DNA of 25,143 nucleotides from a virus: positions 1 through 25,143 of IMG/VR virus record IMGVR_UViG_3300022752_000363; one strand, written 5' to 3'. This document shows, in pieces, positions 1 through 9,245 of this stretch. The translations under genes were made by a program, and so were the position numbers. The notes below the pieces were generated by a model. The model ran no database searches, was not told where the DNA came from, and saw nothing but the letters and a program-made list of their open reading frames with translations. How positions within the stretch are numbered: position 1 is the first letter of the stretch; each line of letters starts with the position of its first letter.

Positions 1-1503
1 TGCATTTGTAGTATCTGTTGTCGCTGATGATGCTAAACCTGAAATTTTACTTGTTGAAATAGCAGCACTAGCACTAATGTCGCCATTGACAATGGTACCA
101 TCAGCAATCATTGTGCTTGTTACGGTTCCACTGTCACCTGTTGTAACTACTGTACCTGTTGTTGCAGGAAATGTTATAGTTGTTGTTCCTGCTGTAGCAG
201 TTGGTTGAACTGTCACTGTTCCACTTGTACTACCGGGCATTGCAATACTTGAAATGCCAGTTAAGCCTTGATTTGCAGTTGTTCTGTTTAATGCTATAGA
301 AGTTGTACCGACAAATAAAGATGAATTGCCTAATACGGCGCTAGGTATTGTTCCGCTAAGTTGTCCTGCTGGTAATGATGTTAAAGATGATCCAGAACCT
401 GAGAATGTACCTGCTGCCAGAGTATCAGTAGAAGGATTATATGTAAATGTTGCAGCACTGTCTTGAAGTAGTGCATAATTGCCCGCTGTTGTTCCTGTAT
501 GATTAACAAAAGGAACTTTAAATGCGCTAGCAGTTGAAGATGTATTGATATAAGGCAAAACACCCGAGCCTAAGTTACCGCTTGCAACATTCGCCGCCGT
601 GAGTGTTGTTAATCCTGAACCGTTACCATTAAATATTCCGTTTGCTGTAATATTATTCGCTGTAAGATTTGCAAATCTAAAGCCTGATCCTGAGATGTTT
701 ATGTTTGTGTTTGTTGATGGCTCTACTGTATAATTATCAAAGAATTTCCATACACCGTCTGTAGCATCTCTAAACAAACCCGTATGTAAATTGGCTCCAC
801 TGTAATAGTGGCCCAAAAAACCTAAATCCACTGCATCTGTGGTATTAAATTTACCTATTTGTATAATATTGTCTTCAACAATTAAGTTATTCGCAGTAAC
901 AGAAACAACATTTCCAGTAAATGTAACGTTACCTGTCACAGTTAAATCTTGAAATGTAACATTCGCTGAAGTACCTAAATCTTGGCCGATTGATGCGGTG
1001 AGAGAACCGCCTGCTGAAGTTAAAATTTGAAAGTTTGCATTACTGCTATGATAATTGAATGCAGATACACCAGCTACACTGACGTTTGCTGCTGAAGTAA
1101 TACGACCCTGTGAATTAATAATAATTTGTGGAACTTGAGATGAACTACCATAAGCGCCTGCTGTGACACCTGAATTGCCAAGTTCCATTGTTACAGTGTT
1201 TGATGTAACTGCTGCTGTTATTCCGTTAGTGCCTCTAAATCCTAAAGTATCTGTTCCAAGCGTAATTGTGTCAGTGCCAGTATTGCCTGAAATACTTAGA
1301 TCAGTAGAAATTGCAACGTTTGATGCACTCGTTATTCTTCCTGATGAGCTAACTACAATTTGAGGAATTTGTGTAGCACTTCCATAAGCGCCTGCTGTGA
1401 CGCCAGATGGACCATACAAGTCATTAACTTGTGCGATAACTTCATTTGTTGTCGTTCTAAACTCGTTGAACGTATTTGATAACGCAACATTTGCAATTGT
1501 CAT
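1..1503 (-). CDS. Tail fibre protein, N-terminal part (runs off left edge)
   Basis: The frame is open from the ATG at 1503 to base 1 (501 codons, no stop), so the C-terminal receptor-binding part is missing. The translation is rich in Ser, Thr, Asn, Gly and Val, as in trimeric beta-rich phage fibres. Two copies of an about 31-residue element (SGVTAGAYG...GRITSA.NV) lie at residues 33-63 and 111-141. Next come segments typical of marine T4-like fibres: LTVTGNVTFTGN, then LIVEDNIIQIG, GFLGHYYSG and GLFRDATDGVWKFFD (about residues 190-260). The distal visible part has DGTIVNGDISASAAISTSKI. The ATG overlaps the stop of the 81-aa gene upstream (ATGA), suggesting coupling. It is probably a baseplate-attached adhesin, because it ends the baseplate operon. 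The family call is from motif recall; which T4 fibre it replaces is unknown. Confidence 0.8.
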   Translation of the reverse strand, partial: MTIANVALSNTFNEFRTTTNEVIAQVNDLYGPSGVTAGAYGSATQIPQIVVSSSGRITSASNVAISTDLSISGNTGTDTITLGTDTLGFRGTNGITAAVTSNTVTMELGNSGVTAGAYGSSSQVPQIIINSQGRITSAANVSVAGVSAFNYHSSNANFQILTSAGGSLTASIGQDLGTSANVTFQDLTVTGNVTFTGNVVSVTANNLIVEDNIIQIGKFNTTDAVDLGFLGHYYSGANLHTGLFRDATDGVWKFFDNYTVEPSTNTNINISGSGFRFANLTANNITANGIFNGNGSGLTTLTAANVASGNLGSGVLPYINTSSTASAFKVPFVNHTGTTAGNYALLQDSAATFTYNPSTDTLAAGTFSGSGSSLTSLPAGQLSGTIPSAVLGNSSLFVGTTSIALNRTTANQGLTGISSIAMPGSTSGTVTVQPTATAGTTTITFPATTGTVVTTGDSGTVTSTMIADGTIVNGDISASAAISTSKISGLASSATTDTTNA

Positions 1504-1745
1504 TGTTGATTACTCTTAGCTATTGTTAATAGTAGGGCTTTAATTTCACTTAGCTCAGACTTGAGTTCTTCCATTTCGGTTTTCATTTTTTCTACTTCTT
1601 GACTTCCGACAAATTTTTTTCTTTGTATTTTGTATTTCAATAGTGATTCAATATCTGTATTTAGCAGTGCTTTAGAATCTATATCTCGTTCAGTAAATCC
1701 TGATACGATTTCTTTCATTTTGACTTTTTCTGGTTCATATCTCAT
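1500..1745 (-). CDS. Small coiled-coil protein between the DUF4815 protein and the tail fibre
   Basis: An 81-aa protein of unknown function. Residues about 1-45 are charged and mixed. Residues about 48-75 form a clear heptad-like coiled coil (EVEKMKTEMEELKSELSEIK) ending in a short hydrophobic stretch (ALLLTIAK). The start codon overlaps the stop of the 2051-aa gene (ATGA at 1742-1745) and its stop overlaps the ATG of the tail fibre (ATGA at 1500-1503). It is therefore co-translated with both, which supports a real gene. From position it could be a fibre-attachment adaptor or a fibre-folding chaperone like those encoded beside T4 fibre genes, but no homology to a named chaperone is visible. 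No signal peptide or membrane segment is apparent. Confidence 0.75.
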   Translation of the reverse strand: MRYEPEKVKMKEIVSGFTERDIDSKALLNTDIESLLKYKIQRKKFVGSQEVEKMKTEMEELKSELSEIKALLLTIAKSNQQ

Positions 1746-4700
1746 GTTAGTGCTAAAGCCTTTAAGTTTTTAACTCTTGCAGAAATTGAAGAATTATCTG
1801 ATATGAAAACAATTTTAATCGCAAAATATTTAAATCCGGTATAAGTTCTATTATCAGGTGTACTATATTGAATTGCATTATTCAACACTTTAAATGCGTC
1901 TAGTCCTGAAAATGGTGAACTCAATGTACTAAATGCACTGTCAACTGTCAAAAATGTGTTATTGGCAATAGAAGAAACAACTTTTTGTGTTCTTGATGTT
2001 CCCACAGCAATTGTGTCGCCTATTCGGACTTGTTCAATGAATCTTGTTGATGAGCCGACAACGTTTGTTGTTGTGTTTGAAACTGTAACTGTTCCAGATA
2101 AAAGCGTTGTTCCACCAGTTTTGATTGAAGCTGGTACAATATATTTTTCTTCATTATATGTTTTATTATTTTGATTGAATAATTTTGTACCACTGAGTGT
2201 CATTTCTTGATAAAACTTATCATCAAAATTATCATTGTCATTTTCATTTAAAATTTTATAATACACTTTGATGTCTGTTCCGGCTGGGCGATTTACATCC
2301 AAATAAACAGTCAAATCTGATGCTTCAAATCCATCATTCAGTGCAACTCTTCGTGTAATATATCTACTCTCAGATGCATAGGGTAATCCTGGATTTTCCT
2401 CATTTTCAATACTGACGGTTTGACTTGCATCATTTGCTGTCAGGAAATTTGTAGTAACTGTCATGTACGTTGCATTCGCAACATTTGCAACAAGTCTATA
2501 TTGATTTCCAAATTTGACGTATTCACCAGCATCTATTTCAGTATTGAACGATGTGCCTGTTCCAATAACAACATTAGATGATGCAGAATAAGTTACAGTT
2601 CCTGTAACTGCTGTTGACGTAGAATTATTGATTACAAAATCTTCTAATGCAATATTTCCTCGAGTAAGATCAATATATGGACTAATATATTTACTGTTTG
2701 TTGAAAGCGTCGATTTCAACGTGATTGATTTGATGCCTTCTGATGTTTCACTAGTAGCGTCTGAAATTTGTTTTTGTGATGTTGATATCACTCTTTCCAA
2801 ATTTTTAAGTGAAAAGTAATTTCCGACAACATAAGAGCTGTCAGCGTTCCGAATTTCATAATTAATCGCAGTTTGAGATGGCACTAAATCTTCAACATTA
2901 AGTTGAAATGCTGAATACGTAATATTATCTGTAACATCAACATTACTGAAAATTGCTGTACCAGTAGATGTTGTCGAGAATGCAGCAATTTTCATTTTAA
3001 ATTTGACATCTAAATTTTGCTTCACACTCCATGTGTAGTCATTTGAACTTGTAAACAAAACTCCAGCAATCAAAGCGTTATTTTTATCAATACGGACACT
3101 CACATTACTATTCGTAATGTCAATTTGGCCTAATTCTGCTGTCCATATTTCAAATTCATCGGAATTTCCATCAGGCTTCACAACAAAACAATACTCATTT
3201 CCTGGAAGCAAATAGATTGGACTATTGAATGTGAATGTTGTTGCTGAACCAGCAGCAGCATTTATATTAATTGCTGAAGATAAAACTCTAGCTCTTTCTC
3301 CACCGATGACTTTTCTTGTTGGAAATCCGTTATCCATTTCACGAATTTCAACAGTAGCACCCAAATTAGCATTTGATGATTTAGATTTAAAATATAAATC
3401 AATTGATGTTACGAAAACTCCATCAGGATAAAACGCATCATCAATATAAAAACTTTGTGCTACCGGATCAACTCTGGGTGGCGGTGGTGGTGTTGGCACC
3501 GTTCCAGTTCTCACACTTGAAACAATCACATTAGATGTAACAGTTTGAGTTTGTTTTCCAGTAAAAGTTCTCAAATTTGTGCTATCAAAACTTACGCTTG
3601 ACGGCCTTGTATTTAAAACGGTTGTACTTTTAACTTGTGTTATTCCTAATGCTTGAATTGTATCTTTAGCTGAAGTTGTCGCACTAGTATCTGCATTCGT
3701 AGAACTATCAGTTAATTTAAATTCTCTTGTGCCAACATTAAATTGATTTGCAGGAACTCTAAAAATACCAATGATTTCGTTACTTTCATCAACTCTCAGT
3801 TCACCATTTTTTACAAGTGTGTATATCGTATTTAAAGCTGATGTAGGAATGTTTCCATTATTATCCATTGATTCAAATAAATTTTGAAGTGTTTTTCCTG
3901 CAACAAGTCTAATATGCTTGCAATTTGATGTGACATCAACACCATCAAAGAATGCATAAAGCCTTGATCCAGATTTCATTCCTGTTGCTTTAAAAATAAA
4001 ATCTCTTGAGCGCATTTCATGTACAATAGAAATGTCTACGACTCTGTCAACAGATTTTGTATCTAATGCAGACGTTGTAATGCCAGCATTTTGTATAAAC
4101 TCTCTCTGCGTATTTCTTGTAACATCTCTCGTTACACTAAAAATTCCTGAGCCTGCTACGCCCGTAGTTTCAGATCCAGTTTGTCTTGTTGTCGCTGACG
4201 TTCCTACCCAGTGTTTATTCAATGGCGCAACTTCAGTGTTCCATGCGTCAGCGAGTCTTTTCCAGTTATCAGCTTCGCCTGAATTGTCAATAACTAGATT
4301 ATTTGAAGTATCTCTTACTGTATTCAACCAATTATCTGAAGGTGGTATAATTTCTAAATCGCCGATCCATGTGAAAGTCAACTCTTGTGCTAAATTAATT
4401 GGTGTAGAAGCATACGGTTGATCAATAAATGTTTCTTCATCATAAGAAAGCAATAATTTATTTCCAGATGTTTTAGTCACACCTGACGATCCTGAAGATG
4501 TGTAAGCAATACGAATTTGATTTTCGTTATTTGCATAAGCAGTTAAATATTTTTCATCACGATTAATTGCTGCACTGTATGCACTAGATGATACATCTGC
4601 AACAGATGATCCTGTAAATGCATCTACGAGAATACCGCTCTTAAATTTATCAAAGCCGTCGTCATCAAGTACAGTTTTTTCTGTTGCTTCTTTTTCTAAT

Positions 4701-7700
4701 AAATTTAATACCGTAAAATATTCAAGTCTATTTACACGCTCTTCAATTTTACCAATATCTTTCATCGTATATCGTTTATTCTTAAATAACCGAATATCAA
4801 CACCGTTTGATGGTGACGATGGATATGGAGGAACAAGAATTTCAACAAGATCCATTGTATTAGATAAAGTTGGAGGAGACAATGGAGTTGGATAGCCTGG
4901 AGAACCGTTATTAAATCCTAATTCACCCTTTGTATCCAAATAAAGTTTTGCTCTTCTACCTTTATAGAAGATCAAATCAGATTCAAAATCAGAACCTGGA
5001 AATGGTATATGTAATCCACCTGTAGGAATTTGATAACCAAGATCGTCCAAGGGATTTAAAGATGTATTTGCTGATTTAATCGGCCTAAAATCAATACAAT
5101 TTCGCAAGTCAAAAGTTTTACCTGTTCTTATACTTGTGTATTTTGGAATGTTTGACGTTGTAATTGTTGTATTTGATGCAGCACTATCATTAATAGGATA
5201 AGAATCTACCGTTAGATATCCTACACCCTGTGTTGTATCATGAGAAAAATAATCATAGACTACATGAAGTCTTCCTGTAGGAGTCACACCAATTTTTGGT
5301 TTAATAGTTGCATGTTCATAACTGTTATCACGCTGACCGTTATCAAAAGTATAATTTGATGTTACATTTGTATCAGATGTTGTAGCGTTTGTTGTGAAAT
5401 TTGCTGACTGATAAATTGCACGAATTTGATAAACGTCAGAGCGACCTAAGCTGTATGGTCCAACAAGGCCATTAGGATGATTACTAGGCTGCAAATTCGT
5501 ATTTGCAGAAAAGTTTAACACTTTACTCATTTCTCTTGCGTCAGCACGATCCATTGTAGCAATTACTCTTGCTGTAAAGGATGCATTTTCTTTTACATTA
5601 ATTTGAATTGTTCCTGGCGATGATACAACGATACTTCTTGTTACTCCTGTACCACCATTACCGCTTAAATAAATTGGTGATCCAGTAGGCAAAATTTTAG
5701 TAAATGTATTGCTTGTCGCACCAACTGTTCTATTTGATGCAAGAATTGCATGATACGCATTTGTTATGGATGCTATTCTACTTACTTCATTGTTCGCTTT
5801 AATTAAGTCACCGACGTTCAATTGTGTTGTAAATGTTGTTCCTGAAAATCCTGGTGCTGAAAGCACATTACTTCCTGCTGTTGCATTTACTGTGCCTGTT
5901 AAAGATGTAGTCTCAACGTTAGCCCCAGAGTTATTTACAATGACGAGATAGTTTTCGTTTTTCTGAGATGTTGAAAGAGTTCCTGTTCCAGTAAAAGTTT
6001 CGTCAGAATCTGGAGATGAAATTGTAGCAACACCGTTTGTAAATGTCACTGAGAAATCTTTTCTGAATCTAAATCCGGTTTGAATATTACCACTTTCATC
6101 ACGAAGTGTCTTAATTGCTTCGTAGGGCAATTCAAAAATTGATTTGTCAAATGACTGTTCTAAAAGAACAGCATTGCCTGAAGAATCTAAAACAATATCA
6201 GCAAATCTTTTTGGTGTCGCTGAATCGTAAACTGATCTAACGTCAGAAAATATTTTACCAGAATTCATTACGACATCGTAAAGATATAAGTAATATCTAG
6301 CACTTGTTGTACCCGGATTACCACTTACATATTCAATTGATTTTACACGAGCTGTACCAATTTTCGTACCGGTAACTGTAGCAGTTGAAAATGCATTATT
6401 ACTAATAACTCTTTGTGCTGTGTCATACAAATCTATTGATGTTGCTTCCATGAAGTCCCATGCACCAACCATTTCTTCAACTTCAATATAACTGCCAGTG
6501 TTGATTTGCGTTTTAACTTGTGAATCGTATTGAGTGTCTAAACCTTTTTCTAAACTAACACTTTCTTTAACTAAAAATTCGTTTCTGAATCCACCAACAT
6601 AAGCAGTAAAAGGATCTATTTCAACAAGAAGTAAATTTGTATTTCCACCATCTCCTAACGTATATCTACCGCCGTTACCGTTCTGAGACAGGTGTTCACG
6701 AACATTAACTTTAGGATCGCTTAATGTATAATTTCCAGATTCTTCAAATGTTCTTTTTGCAATACCTTCTTCTAATCTACTTTCTACTGTTATATCTTTT
6801 CTTCTCTTTGTTATACCATTTTCAACTTCTAGAATTGAAATAAATTCATTTTCGTCAGTTGTTTCATTTAATGTTATCTTAGTCAAGACTGTATCTATTT
6901 TAAGTCTATCTGCACCAGGCGCTTGATAGTTTGGCGTACCTGCTGCATTGTCTACTAAAGTTACATCTGAAATATAATCTACATACGTTTTTGTAGGAAT
7001 AAAACCAATTTTATATGAAGGATTATTTGTATACTTGTCAAGTATTAATGTCTGTGTAGTATTTTTTACAAAATGATCAGCAATGTAAACAACACCATCG
7101 CCAATGGTAATTTTTGATCCTCTGTCATATATTTTTTCGGTCGCCAATCCACTGTCAACAATATATTGCGTTGCATCCGCACTTGCGCTGTTTGCATAAG
7201 CACGAGATGTTATATTTGATGTAAAAATTAATTCTGAATTTTCAAATTTAATGGAACTTCTTTTATCTACAACATCAGTCACATTCAAAACTTGAAGTGT
7301 GCCATTATCAAGTACAGTATTAGCTGTTGTAACAGTTAAATCGCCAGTAATATTTGCGACATAAATTTTGTTTATTTCTGTAATAGGATCTGTAACCCAC
7401 GCTCTAATTGTTGCAGTGTTTCCTGTTGAAAATGTAATTGTATTTCCGACAGTAAGTGTTGCCGGCGCAGTATTTACTGTTAGTAATAATGCACCAGCCG
7501 TTGTGTAATTAATGAATAGCGTTTTAGGATCTTCACCTTCAATGTCAGATACAATACCCACATACGCTTTTACGCCAGTATTTGCACCAACAACTTCTTT
7601 AAGCTCAAAATCTTCAACATCAACTTCCGCTGAATTGTATGTAGATTGAAGTTTAACATACTGCATGGCCAAATCAAGTGTTTTCTCGCAACCATCTACA

Positions 7701-7897
7701 ATTGCGCCCTGTTTAAAGAAATAGTTCGCAAATCTTTCAATTTGTTTTTGTTGATATGTTTGCGATTGCGTAAGTTCACGTCCCTGAACAGCTCTTCCGG
7801 GAACGTAAAGCATTCTTACATATTTCTTATCTTCATCATAATCATCATAATATGGACTGACGTTTAGATTCAATCCGCCAGGATTTGTATTGGCCAT
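1742..7897 (-). CDS. Large DUF4815-type baseplate/tail structural protein
   Basis: A 2051-aa structural protein. Its N-terminus (YVPGRAVQGRELTQSQTYQQ, then IERFANYFFKQGAIVDG, residues about 30-68) matches the start of DUF4815 proteins, which are large baseplate-proximal proteins in marine T4-like phages at the place of T4 gp9/gp10. The body is Asn/Thr/Ser-rich beta sequence. A proline stretch (PTPPPPPRVDP) near residue 1475 precedes a region with DPVAQSFYIDD and PIYLLPGNEYCFVVKPDG, resembling domains seen in phage appendage proteins. Three related modules of the form GTxF...GDxI...V..I.N.T.LTV occur near 5700-5908, 2400-2610 and 1915-2108. It starts 20 bases after the gp8 stop without a clear Shine-Dalgarno. 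The role (outer baseplate or fibre-bearing protein) is inferred from family and position. Confidence 0.8.
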   Translation of the reverse strand: MANTNPGGLNLNVSPYYDDYDEDKKYVRMLYVPGRAVQGRELTQSQTYQQKQIERFANYFFKQGAIVDGCEKTLDLAMQYVKLQSTYNSAEVDVEDFELKEVVGANTGVKAYVGIVSDIEGEDPKTLFINYTTAGALLLTVNTAPATLTVGNTITFSTGNTATIRAWVTDPITEINKIYVANITGDLTVTTANTVLDNGTLQVLNVTDVVDKRSSIKFENSELIFTSNITSRAYANSASADATQYIVDSGLATEKIYDRGSKITIGDGVVYIADHFVKNTTQTLILDKYTNNPSYKIGFIPTKTYVDYISDVTLVDNAAGTPNYQAPGADRLKIDTVLTKITLNETTDENEFISILEVENGITKRRKDITVESRLEEGIAKRTFEESGNYTLSDPKVNVREHLSQNGNGGRYTLGDGGNTNLLLVEIDPFTAYVGGFRNEFLVKESVSLEKGLDTQYDSQVKTQINTGSYIEVEEMVGAWDFMEATSIDLYDTAQRVISNNAFSTATVTGTKIGTARVKSIEYVSGNPGTTSARYYLYLYDVVMNSGKIFSDVRSVYDSATPKRFADIVLDSSGNAVLLEQSFDKSIFELPYEAIKTLRDESGNIQTGFRFRKDFSVTFTNGVATISSPDSDETFTGTGTLSTSQKNENYLVIVNNSGANVETTSLTGTVNATAGSNVLSAPGFSGTTFTTQLNVGDLIKANNEVSRIASITNAYHAILASNRTVGATSNTFTKILPTGSPIYLSGNGGTGVTRSIVVSSPGTIQINVKENASFTARVIATMDRADAREMSKVLNFSANTNLQPSNHPNGLVGPYSLGRSDVYQIRAIYQSANFTTNATTSDTNVTSNYTFDNGQRDNSYEHATIKPKIGVTPTGRLHVVYDYFSHDTTQGVGYLTVDSYPINDSAASNTTITTSNIPKYTSIRTGKTFDLRNCIDFRPIKSANTSLNPLDDLGYQIPTGGLHIPFPGSDFESDLIFYKGRRAKLYLDTKGELGFNNGSPGYPTPLSPPTLSNTMDLVEILVPPYPSSPSNGVDIRLFKNKRYTMKDIGKIEERVNRLEYFTVLNLLEKEATEKTVLDDDGFDKFKSGILVDAFTGSSVADVSSSAYSAAINRDEKYLTAYANNENQIRIAYTSSGSSGVTKTSGNKLLLSYDEETFIDQPYASTPINLAQELTFTWIGDLEIIPPSDNWLNTVRDTSNNLVIDNSGEADNWKRLADAWNTEVAPLNKHWVGTSATTRQTGSETTGVAGSGIFSVTRDVTRNTQREFIQNAGITTSALDTKSVDRVVDISIVHEMRSRDFIFKATGMKSGSRLYAFFDGVDVTSNCKHIRLVAGKTLQNLFESMDNNGNIPTSALNTIYTLVKNGELRVDESNEIIGIFRVPANQFNVGTREFKLTDSSTNADTSATTSAKDTIQALGITQVKSTTVLNTRPSSVSFDSTNLRTFTGKQTQTVTSNVIVSSVRTGTVPTPPPPPRVDPVAQSFYIDDAFYPDGVFVTSIDLYFKSKSSNANLGATVEIREMDNGFPTRKVIGGERARVLSSAININAAAGSATTFTFNSPIYLLPGNEYCFVVKPDGNSDEFEIWTAELGQIDITNSNVSVRIDKNNALIAGVLFTSSNDYTWSVKQNLDVKFKMKIAAFSTTSTGTAIFSNVDVTDNITYSAFQLNVEDLVPSQTAINYEIRNADSSYVVGNYFSLKNLERVISTSQKQISDATSETSEGIKSITLKSTLSTNSKYISPYIDLTRGNIALEDFVINNSTSTAVTGTVTYSASSNVVIGTGTSFNTEIDAGEYVKFGNQYRLVANVANATYMTVTTNFLTANDASQTVSIENEENPGLPYASESRYITRRVALNDGFEASDLTVYLDVNRPAGTDIKVYYKILNENDNDNFDDKFYQEMTLSGTKLFNQNNKTYNEEKYIVPASIKTGGTTLLSGTVTVSNTTTNVVGSSTRFIEQVRIGDTIAVGTSRTQKVVSSIANNTFLTVDSAFSTLSSPFSGLDAFKVLNNAIQYSTPDNRTYTGFKYFAIKIVFISDNSSISARVKNLKALALT

Positions 7898-7917
7898 ATT
7901 TTTTTATCCGCAATAAA

Positions 7918-9195
7918 TTAAAATTGAATGATGAGTTTTACGTCCTCAATTTGATCATCCGATCTAGCAATAGGAACTCTGTTTTCAACATAAAGAATTT
8001 CACCACTATAAGGCTGAAGACTTGCATTTGCAACAGCAATGATTGTACCAGTCGCACCAGATGATCCACCAGAAACACTTGCAGCATTTGCAAATGTCTT
8101 ATTCAACGGCAGCGTGACATATAGATTGGGTGAAGACCATTCAACGACCGTTGCAGTATTTGATCCACTTGTAACTGTTTCATCTGCTGTGAATGTTCCT
8201 GAAATGCTACCAAGTGTATATTTAAATGTTTGTCTATGAAGAGATGATACTGCTCTGTTTGTTGTACCATAATCATAAGGATCACGAATTAATGCAACTT
8301 GTCTGAATTCATTTGCTGTGCTATGAGTATTTGATTCATTACCATCCAAACGAACATTTAACATAACATATTTGCCTCCAAGTTCCTCAATTGCATCTTT
8401 GCCATGGCCACCTTTAGGAGCAATGATTGCTCTAGCAGTCGCAGCACCTGTACTAAATGCAACAGACGCTCTTGTATATCCTGAACCAGGATTTGTAATA
8501 GTCACGTTTGCGACTGCCCCACCTGAAATTTGACAATTCGCAGTTGCTCCTGTTCCGTCGCCCGTAATTATGACACTGGGTGCTGAACCGTAACCTGATC
8601 CGCCAGATGTTACGATGATCACATCAAGACTGCCATCTACAGCGGCAGCTTGTACATCCCATTGATCTTCTCCACCGTCAGAGTCTAGTGTTTGAATTGG
8701 TATATAACCATTAGTCAAAAACTTTAATGCTTTAACTGTTGTAATGGTATACATATACTTCCATATGTATCCGTCAGCAGTAGTAAACTTTGATGATGAA
8801 ACACCAGTTGGTTTTGTCGTTGACGCTGCACCGCCTTTATTGAAAAGACATTTATATACGTTATAATCTTCGGTAAGAACATAAAAATCGTCTTCAAGAA
8901 GATTTGTGTCTTGATCATCATATTGATCATAAACTGTACCTGAAGTCCAGTCATATCTAGGCACTGCATGAGTTACGTCAGAGGATGATATTCTTTTAGC
9001 AGCATAAGCATCTCTCCATGGTGTATACTCTACGTTAGCAGTGGAATTCACTGGTGTTGGTGGATTATTATCATCAGGAAATGCCGTTGTTTTACCAATA
9101 GTCATGTAGATGATAGAGTTTGATGTTTCGCTGAAACCTTCCACGAATTGTTCAGCGTTATGAATTCTGAATTTACTTGTTACAATAGATGCCAT
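7918..9195 (-). CDS. 8: Baseplate wedge subunit gp8
   Basis: A 425-aa homologue of T4 gp8 (334 aa), a dimeric wedge component. Supporting features are the N-terminal pattern IYMTIGKTTAFPDDNNPP (residues 29-46), WRDAYAAKRIS (60-70), VPRYDWTSGTVYDQYDD (79-94), FYVLTEDYNVYKCL (104-117) and GYIWKYMYTI (142-151), all in the order of the gp8 family. The C-terminus GEILYVENRVPI...QIEDVKLIIQF is typical of marine gp8 proteins. It is longer than T4 gp8 because of a glycine-rich segment with two GSGY elements (about 190-250) and a GSSGATGTI module before the C-terminus. A strong Shine-Dalgarno (AAGGAG, 9202-9207) and a late-promoter TATAAATA upstream support this start. Confidence 0.93.
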   Translation of the reverse strand: MASIVTSKFRIHNAEQFVEGFSETSNSIIYMTIGKTTAFPDDNNPPTPVNSTANVEYTPWRDAYAAKRISSSDVTHAVPRYDWTSGTVYDQYDDQDTNLLEDDFYVLTEDYNVYKCLFNKGGAASTTKPTGVSSSKFTTADGYIWKYMYTITTVKALKFLTNGYIPIQTLDSDGGEDQWDVQAAAVDGSLDVIIVTSGGSGYGSAPSVIITGDGTGATANCQISGGAVANVTITNPGSGYTRASVAFSTGAATARAIIAPKGGHGKDAIEELGGKYVMLNVRLDGNESNTHSTANEFRQVALIRDPYDYGTTNRAVSSLHRQTFKYTLGSISGTFTADETVTSGSNTATVVEWSSPNLYVTLPLNKTFANAASVSGGSSGATGTIIAVANASLQPYSGEILYVENRVPIARSDDQIEDVKLIIQF

Positions 9196-9225
9196 GAAAA
9201 TCTCCTTAATCTTTTGGATTTTGTT

Positions 9226-9233
9226 TATTTATA
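9226..9233 (-). promoter_or_regulatory. T4-type late promoter before gp8
   Basis: The minus strand reads TATAAATA, the exact T4 late-promoter -10 element, in the 50-bp gap between the 922-aa gene and gp8. With T4 geometry, transcription would start about 6 bases downstream, leaving a short leader with AAGGAG placed 6 bases before the gp8 ATG. It would give gp8, the DUF4815 protein, the 81-aa protein and the fibre their own late transcript. No -35 element is expected for this promoter class. Confidence 0.8.
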
Positions 9234-9245
9234 TACATTTTTTTA

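Noticed and set aside
4032-4421. Plus-strand 129-codon open frame
   Set aside because: Lies wholly within the 2051-aa gene on the other strand, has no ribosome site and no recognisable protein pattern; a shadow frame.
9196-9245. Possible hairpin or terminator before gp8
   Set aside because: Only a 6-bp AT-rich inverted pair (AAAATC/GATTTT) around the ribosome site, with no GC stem and U-tract.
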